Assembly: GCA_963978895.1 (NCBI GenBank)
Contig: OZ022238.1
Span: forward strand, 38,064,667-38,128,666
DNA length: 64,000 nt
Direction: 5' to 3'
Source of the DNA: Erpobdella octoculata
Lineage: Eukaryota > Annelida > Clitellata > Hirudinida > Erpobdellidae
In this document: in pieces, positions 1 to 13,269 of the stretch
Position numbering within the stretch: position 1 is the first letter of the stretch
Layout of the letters: every line of letters starts with the position of its first letter
Made by a program: the position numbers and the translations under genes
The notes under the pieces: model-generated
Told to the model about the DNA's origin: nothing
What the model saw: the letters and a program-made list of their open reading frames with translations, nothing else
Database searches by the model: none

Positions 1-3000
1 TATTTATATTTATATTTATATTTATATTTATATTTATATTTATATTTATATTTATATTTATATTTATATTTATATTTATATTTATATTTATATTTATATT
101 TATATTTATATTTATATTTATATTTATATTTATATTTATATTTATATTTATATTTATATTTATATTTATATTTATATTTATATTTATATTTATATTTATA
201 TTTATATTTATATTTATATTTATATTTATATTTATATTTATATTTATATTTATATTTATATTTATATTTATATTTATATTTATATTTATATTTATATTTA
301 TATTTATATTTATATTTATATTTATATTTATATTTATATTTATATTTATATTTATATTTATATTTATATTTATATTTATATTTATATTTATATTTATATT
401 TATATTTATATTTATATTTATATTTATATTTATATTTATATTTATATTTATATTTATATTTATATTTATATTTATATTTATATTTATATTTATATTTATA
501 TTTATATTTATATTTATATTTATATTTATATTTATATTTATATTTATATTTATATTTATATTTATATTTATATTTATATTTATATTTATATTTATATTTA
601 TATTTATATTTATATTTATATTTATATTTATATTTATATTTATATTTATATTTATATTTATATTTATATTTATATTTATATTTATATTTATATTTATATT
701 TATATTTATATTTATATTTATATTTATATTTATATTTATATTTATATTTATATTTATATTTATATTTATATTTATATTTATATTTATATTTATATTTATA
801 TTTATATTTATATTTATATTTATATTTATATTTATATTTATATTTATATTTATATTTATATTTATATTTATATTTATATTTATATTTATATTTATATTTA
901 TATTTATATTTATATTTATATTTATATTTATATTTATATTTATATTTATATTTATATTTATATTTATATTTATATTTATATTTATATTTATATTTATATT
1001 TATATTTATATTTATATTTATATTTATATTTATATTTATATTTATATTTATATTTATATTTATATTTATATTTATATTTATATTTATATTTATATTTATA
1101 TTTATATTTATATTTATATTTATATTTATATTTATATTTATATTTATATTTATATTTATATTTATATTTATATTTATATTTATATTTATATTTATATTTA
1201 TATTTATATTTATATTTATATTTATATTTATATTTATATTTATATTTATATTTATATTTATATTTATATTTATATTTATATTTATATTTATATTTATATT
1301 TATATTTATATTTATATTTATATTTATATTTATATTTATATTTATATTTATATTTATATTTATATTTATATTTATATTTATATTTATATTTATATTTATA
1401 TTTATATTTATATTTATATTTATATTTATATTTATATTTATATTTATATTTATATTTATATTTATATTTATATTTATATTTATATTTATATTTATATTTA
1501 TATTTATATTTATATTTATATTTATATTTATATTTATATTTATATTTATATTTATATTTATATTTATATTTATATTTATATTTATATTTATATTTATATT
1601 TATATTTATATTTATATTTATATTTATATTTATATTTATATTTATATTTATATTTATATTTATATTTATATTTATATTTATATTTATATTTATATTTATA
1701 TTTATATTTATATTTATATTTATATTTATATTTATATTTATATTTATATTTATATTTATATTTATATTTATATTTATATTTATATTTATATTTATATTTA
1801 TATTTATATTTATATTTATATTTATATTTATATTTATATTTATATTTATATTTATATTTATATTTATATTTATATTTATATTTATATTTATATTTATATT
1901 TATATTTATATTTATATTTATATTTATATTTATATTTATATTTATATTTATATTTATATTTATATTTATATTTATATTTATATTTATATTTATATTTATA
2001 TTTATATTTATATTTATATTTATATTTATATTTATATTTATATTTATATTTATATTTATATTTATATTTATATTTATATTTATATTTATATTTATATTTA
2101 TATTTATATTTATATTTATATTTATATTTATATTTATATTTATATTTATATTTATATTTATATTTATATTTATATTTATATTTATATTTATATTTATATT
2201 TATATTTATATTTATATTTATATTTATATTTATATTTATATTTATATTTATATTTATATTTATATTTATATTTATATTTATATTTATATTTATATTTATA
2301 TTTATATTTATATTTATATTTATATTTATATTTATATTTATATTTATATTTATATTTATATTTATATTTATATTTATATTTATATTTATATTTATATTTA
2401 TATTTATATTTATATTTATATTTATATTTATATTTATATTTATATTTATATTTATATTTATATTTATATTTATATTTATATTTATATTTATATTTATATT
2501 TATATTTATATTTATATTTATATTTATATTTATATTTATATTTATATTTATATTTATATTTATATTTATATTTATATTTATATTTATATTTATATTTATA
2601 TTTATATTTATATTTATATTTATATTTATATTTATATTTATATTTATATTTATATTTATATTTATATTTATATTTATATTTATATTTATATTTATATTTA
2701 TATTTATATTTATATTTATATTTATATTTATATTTATATTTATATTTATATTTATATTTATATTTATATTTATATTTATATTTATATTTATATTTATATT
2801 TATATTTATATTTATATTTATATTTATATTTATATTTATATTTATATTTATATTTATATTTATATTTATATTTATATTTATATTTATATTTATATTTATA
2901 TTTATATTTATATTTATATTTATATTTATATTTATATTTATATTTATATTTATATTTATATTTATATTTATATTTATATTTATATTTATATTTATATTTA

Positions 3001-4380
3001 TATTTATATTTATATTTATATTTATATTTATATTTATATTTATATTTATATTTATATTTATATTTATATTTATATTTATATTTATATTTATATTTATATT
3101 TATATTTATATTTATATTTATATTTATATTTATATTTATATTTATATTTATATTTATATTTATATTTATATTTATATTTATATTTATATTTATATTTATA
3201 TTTATATTTATATTTATATTTATATTTATATTTATATTTATATTTATATTTATATTTATATTTATATTTATATTTATATTTATATTTATATTTATATTTA
3301 TATTTATATTTATATTTATATTTATATTTATATTTATATTTATATTTATATTTATATTTATATTTATATTTATATTTATATTTATATTTATATTTATATT
3401 TATATTTATATTTATATTTATATTTATATTTATATTTATATTTATATTTATATTTATATTTATATTTATATTTATATTTATATTTATATTTATATTTATA
3501 TTTATATTTATATTTATATTTATATTTATATTTATATTTATATTTATATTTATATTTATATTTATATTTATATTTATATTTATATTTATATTTATATTTA
3601 TATTTATATTTATATTTATATTTATATTTATATTTATATTTATATTTATATTTATATTTATATTTATATTTATATTTATATTTATATTTATATTTATATT
3701 TATATTTATATTTATATTTATATTTATATTTATATTTATATTTATATTTATATTTATATTTATATTTATATTTATATTTATATTTATATTTATATTTATA
3801 TTTATATTTATATTTATATTTATATTTATATTTATATTTATATTTATATTTATATTTATATTTATATTTATATTTATATTTATATTTATATTTATATTTA
3901 TATTTATATTTATATTTATATTTATATTTATATTTATATTTATATTTATATTTATATTTATATTTATATTTATATTTATATTTATATTTATATTTATATT
4001 TATATTTATATTTATATTTATATTTATATTTATATTTATATTTATATTTATATTTATATTTATATTTATATTTATATTTATATTTATATTTATATTTATA
4101 TTTATATTTATATTTATATTTATATTTATATTTATATTTATATTTATATTTATATTTATATTTATATTTATATTTATATTTATATTTATATTTATATTTA
4201 TATTTATATTTATATTTATATTTATATTTATATTTATATTTATATTTATATTTATATTTATATTTATATTTATATTTATATTTATATTTATATTTATATT
4301 TATATTTATATTTATATTTATATTTATATTTATATTTATATTTATATTTATATTTATATTTATATTTATATTTATTTATT
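1..4380. repeat. (TATTTA)n hexanucleotide array, about 4.4 kb
   Basis: From the first base to about 4375 the sequence is a continuous TATTTA repeat, about 729 copies. Every 60-base line is identical, so I see no interruption until the last unit. The left edge is cut by the window, so the true length is unknown. It has no coding potential and only two bases per strand. Such purity over 4 kb means very recent expansion, active homogenisation, or an artefact of long-read assembly or polishing. Confidence 0.97.
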
Positions 4381-4571
4381 TTCTTTGATAACTAATTTAG
4401 ATATATATAAGTTTAAGTTTAAGTTTATTTGGATTTCAAGCGCCCTTTTGTGTAACACCTCAGGGCTCCTTTTACAATAAAAACAACAAAACAAAACAAT
4501 AAAAATAAAGCAAAAAATAATATAAAACACAAAAATCAGCATGTCAGGAAAAATGAAATAATTTCTCTCTG

Positions 4572-4572
<1 letters not shown>

Positions 4573-4668
<96 letters not shown>
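4573..4668. repeat. (TA)n microsatellite
   Basis: About 48 uninterrupted TA dinucleotides. The sequence between this and the hexanucleotide array (4381-4572) is A-rich and holds no recognisable gene. Confidence 0.95.
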
Positions 4669-4670
<2 letters not shown>

Positions 4671-4928
4671 TTTTGTTTTTCCTATGAATTAAGTTCAGAT
4701 GTCGTGTATACTGATATACTTTAATAACTAATTATTGCACTCTTTAATTTTCACATCATTTGTATTTATATGAAATACGTTAGTAAATTGAAAGTTTAAA
4801 CACAATAAAAAATTTCATTAAATTTGCTTATATATAAAATTTTTTTATGGTGTTCAAATGTCATTTTGTTTTTGTTGACTATTTTTATAATAACGGGCGC
4901 CGTATTTTAAAACTTCCGTCATTTTTGA

Positions 4929-5706
4929 CTAGCTATCTGTAAACCCTTTGCCGGTACAATCTCTTGTGTCGACGATTGAAAGAAGCCACTCCTTAATATC
5001 ACATGATCCGTTTATCTTGTTGTCGTCGTAACGCACACAAATAGAAACTTGCTCTCGTCTAGCAACATGAGCTGTTTCATCCATTAGCACTGTGAAAACG
5101 CAAGCATTTCTGACTGCTGCTTGTATGGAACTTCCAATCAATGCGATCATTTCATTCTGAATTTTGGGACTCAGGTATGTAGCATTTGATGTCGCTGTCT
5201 CTAAGTGAGTTTTTAGAACCGAGTCCCCGGATTCAGCCTAATAGCCTATCAACTCAATAAAAAACCCTCTGTTGTGACTTTTTTTGTTCATCATGGCCCC
5301 GGAATGGTAAGCCTAAACGTCCCATAAAACGAACAACATTGAAAATTCGACCGACGGTACGTCGATTTTTACAGTTTCTGTGGCTTTTGTTGACAGCTGA
5401 CGTTGTTATTTGTCGGATAAGATAACATCACATCAATTGGTTTCTGCTGCACACATTTTTTTAAGCTTCAACTGCAGCCTGGTGTGTTTTTGATTCCTCG
5501 TCCACGTGAGAAGCAAACCCCGCTTTACGGTTGAGAGCTTTTGCCCAGATGTTGAAACCTTCTTTAGTGAAAGCTTGCAACGTTTTTTTCAACTGACAGC
5601 AGTGTTGTGCCGAAATTGCGACAGTTGAAGCAAAAAGCACAAATTGTAACGAAACTAGCTCAATAATTCTTTGTACGGCTCTATAAAAGTTGATAACAAA
5701 TTGCAA
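4929..5706 (-). pseudogene. hAT-type transposase fragment (TTF zinc finger / DUF4371, ZMYM1/THAP-like)
   Basis: Reading right to left, the first piece (5706-5461) ends with FNIWAKALNRKAGFASH followed by a KTHQAAVEA-like end, the layout of the TTF-type zinc-finger region of DUF4371 hAT transposases (a tryptophan, then a late H...H pair). The second piece (5150-4929) contains VLMDETAHVARREQVSICVRY, the conserved block in which hAT transposases carry the first catalytic Asp (MDET). Between them, frameshifts and several stops interrupt recognisable family sequence (a GDSVLKTHLETA-like stretch is readable at about 5180-5210). The second catalytic Asp and the C-terminal dimerisation domain are absent. 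It is a dead fragment, probably of the element whose inverted terminus lies at 6115. Confidence 0.75.
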
Positions 5707-5752
5707 CGAAACTAGCTCAATAATTTTCTGAACGGCTCTATAAAAGTAGACA
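5645..5752. repeat. Tandem duplication of about 56 bp
   Basis: Two adjacent copies of a block containing AACGAAACTAGCTCAATAAT and ending in CTCTATAAAAGT (about 5645-5694 and 5700-5750) differ at only a few bases. The block overlaps the start of the hAT transposase remnant. Confidence 0.8.
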
Positions 5753-6071
5753 TCTTCTATGCTTCTTCACTTCTTGGCATCTCTCTATTTTTACTTTTTC
5801 TCCACGCAAACTGTCCGCTCTACTAGCATTTTAATTGTATTAGCATCTCTCTCTCTTATCTACGTGGACAGCCTATACTGTTAGACGTCTAACTTTTTCA
5901 ACGTCTCTCTTTTCCATGTCCGAGTGGACAGCCTAGTTTCATAACTACATATCAACAAGATGGCGTTTATTGTTTAGTGTTTACACAAAGAAAGTGCCGT
6001 ATTATTTAGAGGGGGGTATAAAAAACTTCTCAAATTTAGACGAATTGAAAAAACCACCTATGAAGGTATAA

Positions 6072-6115
6072 GGGGAGCTTGAGCTCCCCAAGCTCCCATG
6101 GTGGCTACGCTACTG
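6072..6115 (-). repeat. hAT terminal inverted repeat (one end only)
   Basis: Read on the minus strand from 6115, the sequence starts CAGTAGCGTAGCCACCATGG and continues into a GAGCTTGGGGAGCTC-rich stretch. This is typical of hAT termini (CAG at the very end). It lies upstream of the minus-strand transposase remnant at 4929-5706, as expected for the 5' end of that element. I could not find the opposite terminus; it may be lost. Confidence 0.6.
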
Positions 6116-6920
6116 TATGGATAAGTTGAATAAATACTGCTGCGGTTGATCCGCTAGGTCTGACTGAGAATTGGTCACCAAAATCGAGTCCCTGCGCCGG
6201 ATATTGGAAAGATTGGTAAATAAAGTCGTGGTTGACAGCACGCTGAATGAGATGGGAGTGAACAGGTGTGATTGATATTGACCGGTAATTGGACGGCTTA
6301 ACAGGCTTTGAAATCTCTGGAATTAGTGTTATTAAAAAAAGTACATTGCAGGGGGACCACAGATGAAGACAGAAATAGATTAATTATAACCGCTATGGAA
6401 CCTGCAAAACGTAGTGCCTCACTTCAACAAACCATGTTGGAATACCATTAAGGTGTAGTAAGCCGCACACGGTTGTTACAGGTGAGCGCTCCTTAGCTCG
6501 CGCTAGCTAGTGGCAACCTTTGCACCTTTTCACCTTGCGCGACTTCTTCTTCGTTGTTCTCGTCGCTCTCGTCGTTCTCGTTGTCCGCCATATTTATTAG
6601 TTAAGCCTCGACTTCGAACTTTGTTTCCATTTCGTCTCGACGCAGCACTGGCAGCATTTTAAAAAGGCGGATGCCTCTTGAACTTGACAACAAGCCTTCG
6701 TTTACCGCACCACATCCAATGGCGCTCTCAAAAATTTTTTCGAGAAGAGGCTTGAAAAGTTTTTTTTCAGCTCCATTTATTTCATACTTTTTAAAACCAA
6801 TCAAGCAATAAAGGTTTTTAATACAGTTAGATTAAGTTTGAGTTTAACAAAGAAAATAATCTTTTTAAAACTCAAAATAATGTCTATATTTTAAATGTCA
6901 AAAAAATTGTGTACTAGTTA
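6116..6920. other. Spacer without a recognised gene
   Basis: Mixed-composition sequence with no recognisable family. A 67-codon minus-strand ORF (6804-6601) is open, with charged and hydrophobic segments, but matches nothing I know and has no visible splice or poly(A) context. I leave it uncalled. Confidence 0.5.
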
Positions 6921-7216
6921 GACAAATAAAAATAAATAAAAAACTTTTTAAAAACTAGTCTTATTTTAGAAATGCACTAAAAAGTAGAAAATAAAGTCGT
7001 ACGTCAAATTGATCATCTTGTTGTTCACCATGATAAGACTAGGGTGCTCAGTTTGAATTTAATGAACAGATCTGTATAACTTAGCAAGCACCCTAGTCTT
7101 ATCATGGCAAACAACAAGATGATCAGTTTGACGTACGATTTTATTTTCTACCTTTTAGTGCATTTCTAAAATAAGAATAGTTTTTAAAAAGTTTCTTTAT
7201 TTATTTTTATTTTCTA
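6921..7216. repeat. Long hairpin (foldback MITE-like), arms about 130 bp
   Basis: 6921-7050 is the near-perfect reverse complement of 7088-7216, with a loop of about 37 nt. Paired landmarks are ATGATAAGACTAGGGTGCT on the left and AGCACCCTAGTCTTATCAT on the right. Only scattered mismatches are visible. There is no ORF. The architecture suits a hairpin MITE. A hairpin RNA source for small RNAs is possible but not shown by sequence. Confidence 0.85.
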
Positions 7217-7242
7217 CTTTTTAGTCTTCATACTTTTTTAAT

Positions 7243-7405
<163 letters not shown>

Positions 7406-7789
7406 TTGGACAAACAGAAAGTCCGATTATTCTCACAAAGCAAGCTAATATAAGACTAGTAATAAGCCATTTTTTAGATTAAAATGTCTGAATATTTGGT
7501 TTTTCAGGCATTTTATCCAAAATGGCGACCACTTTCGACGTGAACGTTTTATACAAATACGAAAGAGTTTAACCATTTAATAATTTAATCTTTTTTTGCC
7601 ATATATTCATATGAAAAACCTCAAATATTTTTCATGCAAGTAATGGTTGAGACGGACATACATGATGGCTAAACAACAAAACCGTAAAAATTTTGTTTTT
7701 TTCCAAATCCTTGATAATTTTGTAATTCAGCGACTAAAACTGTTTTGAAAATGTTTTTTTGACGATAGTAAGTTTATAAAATATGAAAG

Positions 7790-8625
7790 CATTTACCACA
7801 GTCTTTTAAATACTTAATATGTAAAGTATATATGAGGATTGAAAATGTAAGAAACTTTCAAATCACTATTGAATAAACCAGTATTTTTTTATAAATTTTA
7901 AAATTAAATGTTTTTTTAAATAAATTAAATTTCAAAGTTTGTTTCTCTACATAAAATTTGTAATTTATAAAACGTTTTTAAAGTTTTAATTGATTTTATT
8001 CTATTATTCACTAAAATGTTGTCCAATCTGAAAATTTAATAGAATGTAAAGTCCGCAGCAAGAAATAAACTCACCAAGTTTTAACTCGACTGTGAGAATT
8101 GAAAATATGAACTATTTTCGAATCAATATTGAATAAACAAATTTCTTATTAAAAATTTTCAAACTTGAAATATAAATGTCGCTTTTTTTAAAAAAGCTAA
8201 AATTTAAAGTTCGTTTCTCTGCATAAAATTTGTAATTTTTAACAATTTTTCAAAGTTTTAATTGTTTTTATTACATAATTAACTCAAATAAATTTGGAAA
8301 TTTAATACCATGTAAGGTCCTCAGCCACAAATAAACCCACAAAATTTTAACTCGATTGTAAAGATTCCAATCAATATGGAATAAACAAATATTTTCTTAT
8401 AAATTTTTAAAATTTAAACTTAAACATCGTTTAAAAAAAGCAAAAACTGATGATTTGTTTTTCTACAGAGAATTTTTAGTTTTCTAAAATTTTTTAATGG
8501 TTTTATTGATTTTATTCTATAATTTACTTATATTTTGTCCAATCATTCTGAAAATTCAATAAAATGTAAAGTCTGCATCGAGCAATAAACCCACAAAATT
8601 TCAACTTGATTGAATAACGGGAAGG
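7790..8625. repeat. Diverged tandem repeat, unit about 255 bp, three to four copies
   Basis: Recurrent landmarks are GAAAATTTAATAGAATGTAA and variants (about 8037, 8294, 8546), AATATTGAATAAACAAAT, and TCTACATAAAATTTGTAATT. Spacing is about 252-257 bp. Related single segments recur near 19890 and 57880-58150, so this is a dispersed family expanded in tandem here. It is non-coding. Confidence 0.75.
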
Positions 8626-10001
8626 TAGCTTGTTTGAGTGGTATAGGATTCCAACGTAGGGCTCAAGCAAGCAAGCAAACACGGTGAAGTTAATATAAAG
8701 GATTTAAAAAATATCTTAATTTTAATTTTGCTGTGTAAAGGTAAAACCGGGTAAAACCAGTTTCTTAATATATTTCCATGCTGTAAAATGTTTTTGAACA
8801 ATTTTTTGTTGGTTTCAATCTCAGAACCCCTCCCCTTTAGTGCTCCCTTGCCCACGCGTCCTTTTTGGTAAAACAACTAGAAGCTACAAGTGCAATGTGG
8901 TCGTTCTTCACCGTAGACTTGACTTTATGATATTGATCATCACACACGTAAATGCGATCAAGTTTCCGGTTACCACGTATTGGCTACCCTATGTTCGAGC
9001 ACCTACCTGTTCTTACAATAACTTCGTTGTTTTCAAGTCATTCGTGCTTGTGGTTAATCTTGTTGTAGAATTTTTTATGACGGTCTAACGATAGGATCAA
9101 GTACAAACGAGCGATAGAGTGCGCCTCGAACGTCGTACCACCAGGGGCGTCATTTGCAGGGGCAGGTGGGGGCAACGGCCTCCACAAGGATTTTTCAAAA
9201 ACGTTTTTATTGAAAAAAATAAATCATGTCATTTTTGCAGAAATCTTAAGAAAAGTAGCTACGACTACTCCCCTCTCCCAATCATCAGTTTTTTAATAAT
9301 AAAATTTTTTATTAAAATTTTTTTTAAATACGACGTTTTTGTGAACTAAAAAGAAAAAAAATTCTCTGGGCTGTGTGAAAAACGTCTTGATAGAGGCATG
9401 CATTAATTGTGGACCTTCGTATAACAAACAAACCATAAATTTTTAAAACTCACAACGTGTGGCGCCTTTTACTCAAACTAACTATCTGCTAACTTTTAAA
9501 CAGGATAGACGCGCTTTTTTTAATATAAATATAAAAGGCGCCCGTTGTCGCGAATTGCCAGCAAAATTGCCGGCGTAGTCAGCACTCAACCTCTCATTGC
9601 CAACTTTCGGCAAAAAACAGTCGGAATCAGTGATGCTTTCCCAAAATTTTACCAGGGGATTCGCAATCGCAGTTAATATTTTCTAACATTTTTTTAAATA
9701 TTAATATTCCTATTGAAATATTATTTGGCAGAGTAGCACACTAGCTGATGAATATTAAACTATTAGGAAAAAACAATTTATCGTTCATATTCACTTTTAT
9801 TTTGTTTAATAATTGAAAAAAAAAACAAAATTATTTACATAAACTAAAATTTTGAAATTTCATATATTCATACATTTTATTATAGAGTAATTAAAACATT
9901 GAAAATATTTCCAAATAGCTACTTGATTTTCACTAAATTCCTTCGAGTTGGATTTCCTCACCCTGGTATCATCTGCCGAGTTATGGTTCCAGCTTGTTAC
10001 A
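8626..10001. other. AT-rich spacer with one orphan transposon end
   Basis: No host gene is recognisable. Short open frames (for example 8840-9088) show no domain or splice context. The only structured item is the hAT-like terminus at 9142. Poly-T and poly-A runs are common. Confidence 0.5.
9142..9162 (+). repeat. Orphan hAT-like MITE terminus (family C)
   Basis: Begins CAGGGGCGTCATTTG and is followed about 140 bp later by AAAGTAGCTACGACTAC and a TCATCAGTTTTTTAA motif. The same terminus occurs on the minus strand at 28064 and 53358 and, mutated, on the plus strand at 31312, with similar internal motifs. No partner end or target duplication was found for this copy. Confidence 0.5.
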
Positions 10002-10089
10002 TAGGGAACTGCGTTCCAAGTGTTAGGGAATTGCGTTCCAAGTGTTAGGGAATTGCGTTCCAATTGTTAGGGAATTGCGTTCCAAGTGC
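10002..10089. repeat. Minisatellite, 22-bp unit, four copies
   Basis: Four head-to-tail copies of TAGGGAATTGCGTTCCAAGT plus two bases, differing at one or two positions. Confidence 0.9.
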
Positions 10090-11384
10090 TCACTAGGCGA
10101 CCAAATAAAAGAAAACAATCAGGGGTATGAGATAAAATCATGAAAAAAGTTTAGGTAATAATGACTAGCTCACACAACCGACAATGAGATTAATTGAAAG
10201 TATTTTTTATGATTAATGTACGAACCATAGCATTCACATCAGGGGGTTCGCTCGAACCGCTGCAAGCCCCAGGAAAGCACTACTGGTCGGAATGACCAGC
10301 TCGGTAATCTCGGAAAAATCGGAAAGTCTAAAAAAGTCGGTAACGCGGACTTTTGCAAACCACATTCGATTCTCGGTAGAAGCCTTTCTTATATTCTCCT
10401 ACGTTGCAAACACACAGATCATTCATAAGCTCGCAAAAACATTAGTGTAGTTTTTTTTCTACAAAAAGCTATCAAGTGTCAAAATGAAATTCTCAAGTCT
10501 TCTTACTCTGACAGAACTTAGAAAAGTGTCGTACATGTGGTTGTTATGGCGTTTTTTTTTCAAAGTCTTCCGTTGTTTTTTGCTTTGAAAAGTTTGCTTT
10601 AAAACAGTAAATCACTAATACAGTGCCTTTTCGTAAATTCGAAAGCGCTCTTTAATGAATTAAGTAAAGAACTGTTTTAAAACCATAACGAAAAGTGAAC
10701 AGTAAATTGCACAATAATAAATTAAAATGTAAAAAATTTAACGTTTAGGGATCAGCACAAGAAAAAGAACGTTTGGCAAAAATATGAATTATTGAGGGTA
10801 TGAAATAATGAATGTGAGAAAAAGATCTTAAATGACTTCCGTGAGGCCGTTTAATAAATAATTTCAAACAACGAGGAAAAATTTATTTTTGAATTTAAAC
10901 ACCATTAAAAATAGTTTAAAAATATTATTCCATTTATAATGAAAATTCAATAGAATTATATAAAAAAAGGAGTGATGTGGCTATAAACAAGAGAACGACT
11001 TACAAGTCGATCAGCCAAATTAAAATTTTTATTTAATGAATTTAAAGTATTTTCTGGTAAGCCACAGTATAGGAATTACAGTAATCTTTTATAAATAAAA
11101 TAAGAAAAGATATAATTATTTTAATGGTTAGTTCTGAGGATCAAGATATTAACCCAACGTTAAGTGGCAAATTTGACTCAATTTTGTGCTCGAGATATCA
11201 GGGTTCGGCGAAGTAACCAAATCGACTTCAGCAATAAGAAAATGCCAAGACAAATAGAAAATTTTACAGTTCCACTTTAAAAGTGTCGACTTAATAGGGT
11301 TGACGTGTTAACCGAAGTTGAGATAACTGGGTGTGACTGTATCTGCAAAATTATAAAAAAAAGTTGAAATTTAGTTTCTTAGCT
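10090..11384. other. AT-rich spacer, no gene recognised
   Basis: Scattered homopolymer runs and no domain-bearing frame. An upstream exon for the F-type lectin exon at 11689 was looked for here and not found. Confidence 0.45.
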
Positions 11385-12317
11385 CCATTATTGGGCTTTC
11401 GTACGAATAGGAAATACCATAGAATAGAAAATGTTATTTTTTGAAAATGGTTTTTTAGAACACAAAAAAATGGAACAATGAAATAACTTGCGTGAGCATT
11501 TGTACTGTGTAATAAAATTATTATTGCTATTATTTTTATCATTGTTATCATGTAACCCAAACTTCGTGATTTTGGTTCTGTAATGTTTGCTAGCAATCAT
11601 ATTTAATCACGAGCAACAAAGCCTAATAATAAATTGCTTGTAAAAATTTGTTTTGATGATTAACAATTTGTTATTCCAAAAATAACAGCTGGTCGGCTTT
11701 CAAACATAGAATCATTTGTTTTCAATGCGAAGTCTATGGCTGAAGTTCCTGTCGATTCCAATCGTCTTCAGCTGTGTGGCACGTACAATGCAACTGCCCT
11801 AGCAGGGCAGAAGTTGAAGATTAATTGTGATTATATGATTTCTCCTGCTCGGTTTTTGATCTTGAAACAGTCGAAAACTCAACAATATATTGCAGTTTGT
11901 GAGATTGAAGTCTACCCAAGAGCTTAGCGTTAAAAATCATGAACACATTTTAGTAAAAAAACATTTCCAGAAAATATTTAGAAAAACTGTGAGGCATTGT
12001 TATAGTTTTTATGTTTGAATAAAAAATATCATTTGAATAAAAAAACAAATGTGAATTTTTCTTCGTAAAGCGATTTTTAAGCCAGGTGGCGATTTTTGGC
12101 AACTAATCAAGGTGTTAAGTTAGCCGAGTCGATAGAACGTCAAATTTAAAAGTGAATAATATAAAGTAGAAGTATGAATATATAAAATCCCATTCTCATG
12201 GGAGGGGAACCTATGAGATTCACGGTAATTAACGTAAATGGAAAAAATTACTGAAAATATAATGGGAATTCGATAAAAATGGGAAATGTGTTCATGGGAA
12301 TAGAAATCAATGTAATG
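11385..12317. repeat. Paralogous segment, copy A (left part)
   Basis: Aligns base for base over long stretches with 58190-59143 plus 59913-60011. Shared items are the AAATACCATAGAATAGA start, the lectin last exon, its downstream sequence and the TGAGATTCACGGTAATTAAC segment. Homology resumes at 18262-18428, on the far side of a hAT insertion. Copy A lacks the MITE seen in copy B, and copy B lacks the hAT seen here. Confidence 0.85.
11689..11927 (+). CDS. F-type lectin (fucolectin-like) domain, terminal exon
   Basis: After a good acceptor (AATAACAG) the frame reads GRLSNIESFV, then LCGTYNATALAGQKLKINC and ends FLILKQ...AVCEIEVYPRA and TAG. This is the C-terminal half of an F5/8-type/fucolectin domain: two Cys (LCGTY, INC), an ARFLIL strand and the VCEIEVYP closing strand. 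The exon starts in phase 1, the phase in which the N-terminal half ends at 31061. A poly(A) signal AATAAA lies at 12018. No upstream exon is visible, and the region is duplicated (58625-58863), so this may be a partial duplicate. It would be an extracellular carbohydrate-binding protein by family; binding was not tested. Confidence 0.7.
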
Positions 12318-12540
12318 CAGTAGTCTCAAACACGCGATAATTTGTGTTTCCCCACTTAATACCAGAGTTTAATGCATGTGCGGTCCGCCGTTGCGATAAC
12401 AAAGTAAAATAAAATAAAGTTTTATGAAGTAACACTTGATGACAATTTTGAAGTAATAGAGGAATGGTTCAGAGTGATGCCAATGCAAGGTCAGACCATC
12501 GCTCAGGAATTATTCCGACAGCTGTGTAATGCCATTGTGG

Positions 12541-12927
12541 ATGCCGTTTATCACGGAAAATGTTTGCTGGAATAACAACACACGTAGCACTTTAAATTAC
12601 AAGGAGGAAAACGGACTGGTTGCACTTGTTTAAAAAATAGAAGAGGAGGGTATGGAGGAGGCTATCGCTCTGCATGGCATTATCCATCAGCATGCCATGT
12701 GCAGCAAATGCCTCAAAATTGAGAATGTGATGTCTGTCATTGTGAAATGCAACAACGTAAAAAAATCCAGGGACTTAAGAGACAAGCAGTGTGCTTTATT
12801 GGAGGAAATTGGAGAGTCTGCACATAAGAATGTGCTCTACTTTACTAAGGTGTGTTGGCTCAGCAGGGAAACCTGCTTGAAGAGGTTTTTTGAGTCGAGA
12901 ACAGAAATGAATGCTTTTATGGAGTAG
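12541..12927 (+). pseudogene. hAT transposase, middle part (GTF2IRD2/ZBED-like)
   Basis: The frame from 12652 contains ALHGIIHQHAMCSKCLKIENV, matching the CIIHQEALCAK-type block of GTF2IRD2-like hAT transposases. It is followed by a WLSRETCLKRFFE block (family: WLSRGKVLKRFFEL). Upstream (from about 12541) a GITT start of the preceding block is readable, but a stop and a frameshift break it. A stop ends the frame at 12927, though family-like residues continue to the gypsy insertion point at 13029. Continuation: 17650-18143. Confidence 0.75.
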
Positions 12928-13029
12928 GATGGGATGGCTATTCCAAATGGCTCATTGACTCAGCTTTTTGTTGACATCACACAAAACTGAATGTACTGAC
13001 CAAAAAGTTACAAGGTCAGGAATGGCTTG

Positions 13030-13248
13030 TGTTATGGAGACATTTAGTTGTATTAATTATATATTTTTATAATTGACAGTTAATATTAATATCTACGGTT
13101 GTGGATATTAATATCTTTGTTTTCCTTCCATTAACGTCCTTTTTTGAGTTTCTCTCTCGTTGTTGATGGCTGAGCGCTGTATCGTTTTTATGGTTAAATA
13201 AACTATATTCGAAATATAGCTAACGTCGTTGTTTATCGGGTCATAACA
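13030..13248 (+). repeat. 5' LTR of the gypsy element
   Basis: 219 bp, TGTTATGG...CATAACA. Contains a short palindromic TTAATATTAATAT region. Its identity to 17426-17644 is 215 of 219 by eye. Confidence 0.95.
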
Positions 13249-13265
13249 TTTTGGCGACGAGGATT
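13249..13265 (+). promoter_or_regulatory. Putative primer binding site
   Basis: TTTTGGCGACGAGGATT directly follows the 5' LTR. TGGCGAC-type sites are typical in this gypsy group. The matching tRNA was not determined. Confidence 0.55.
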
Positions 13266-13269
13266 TGAA

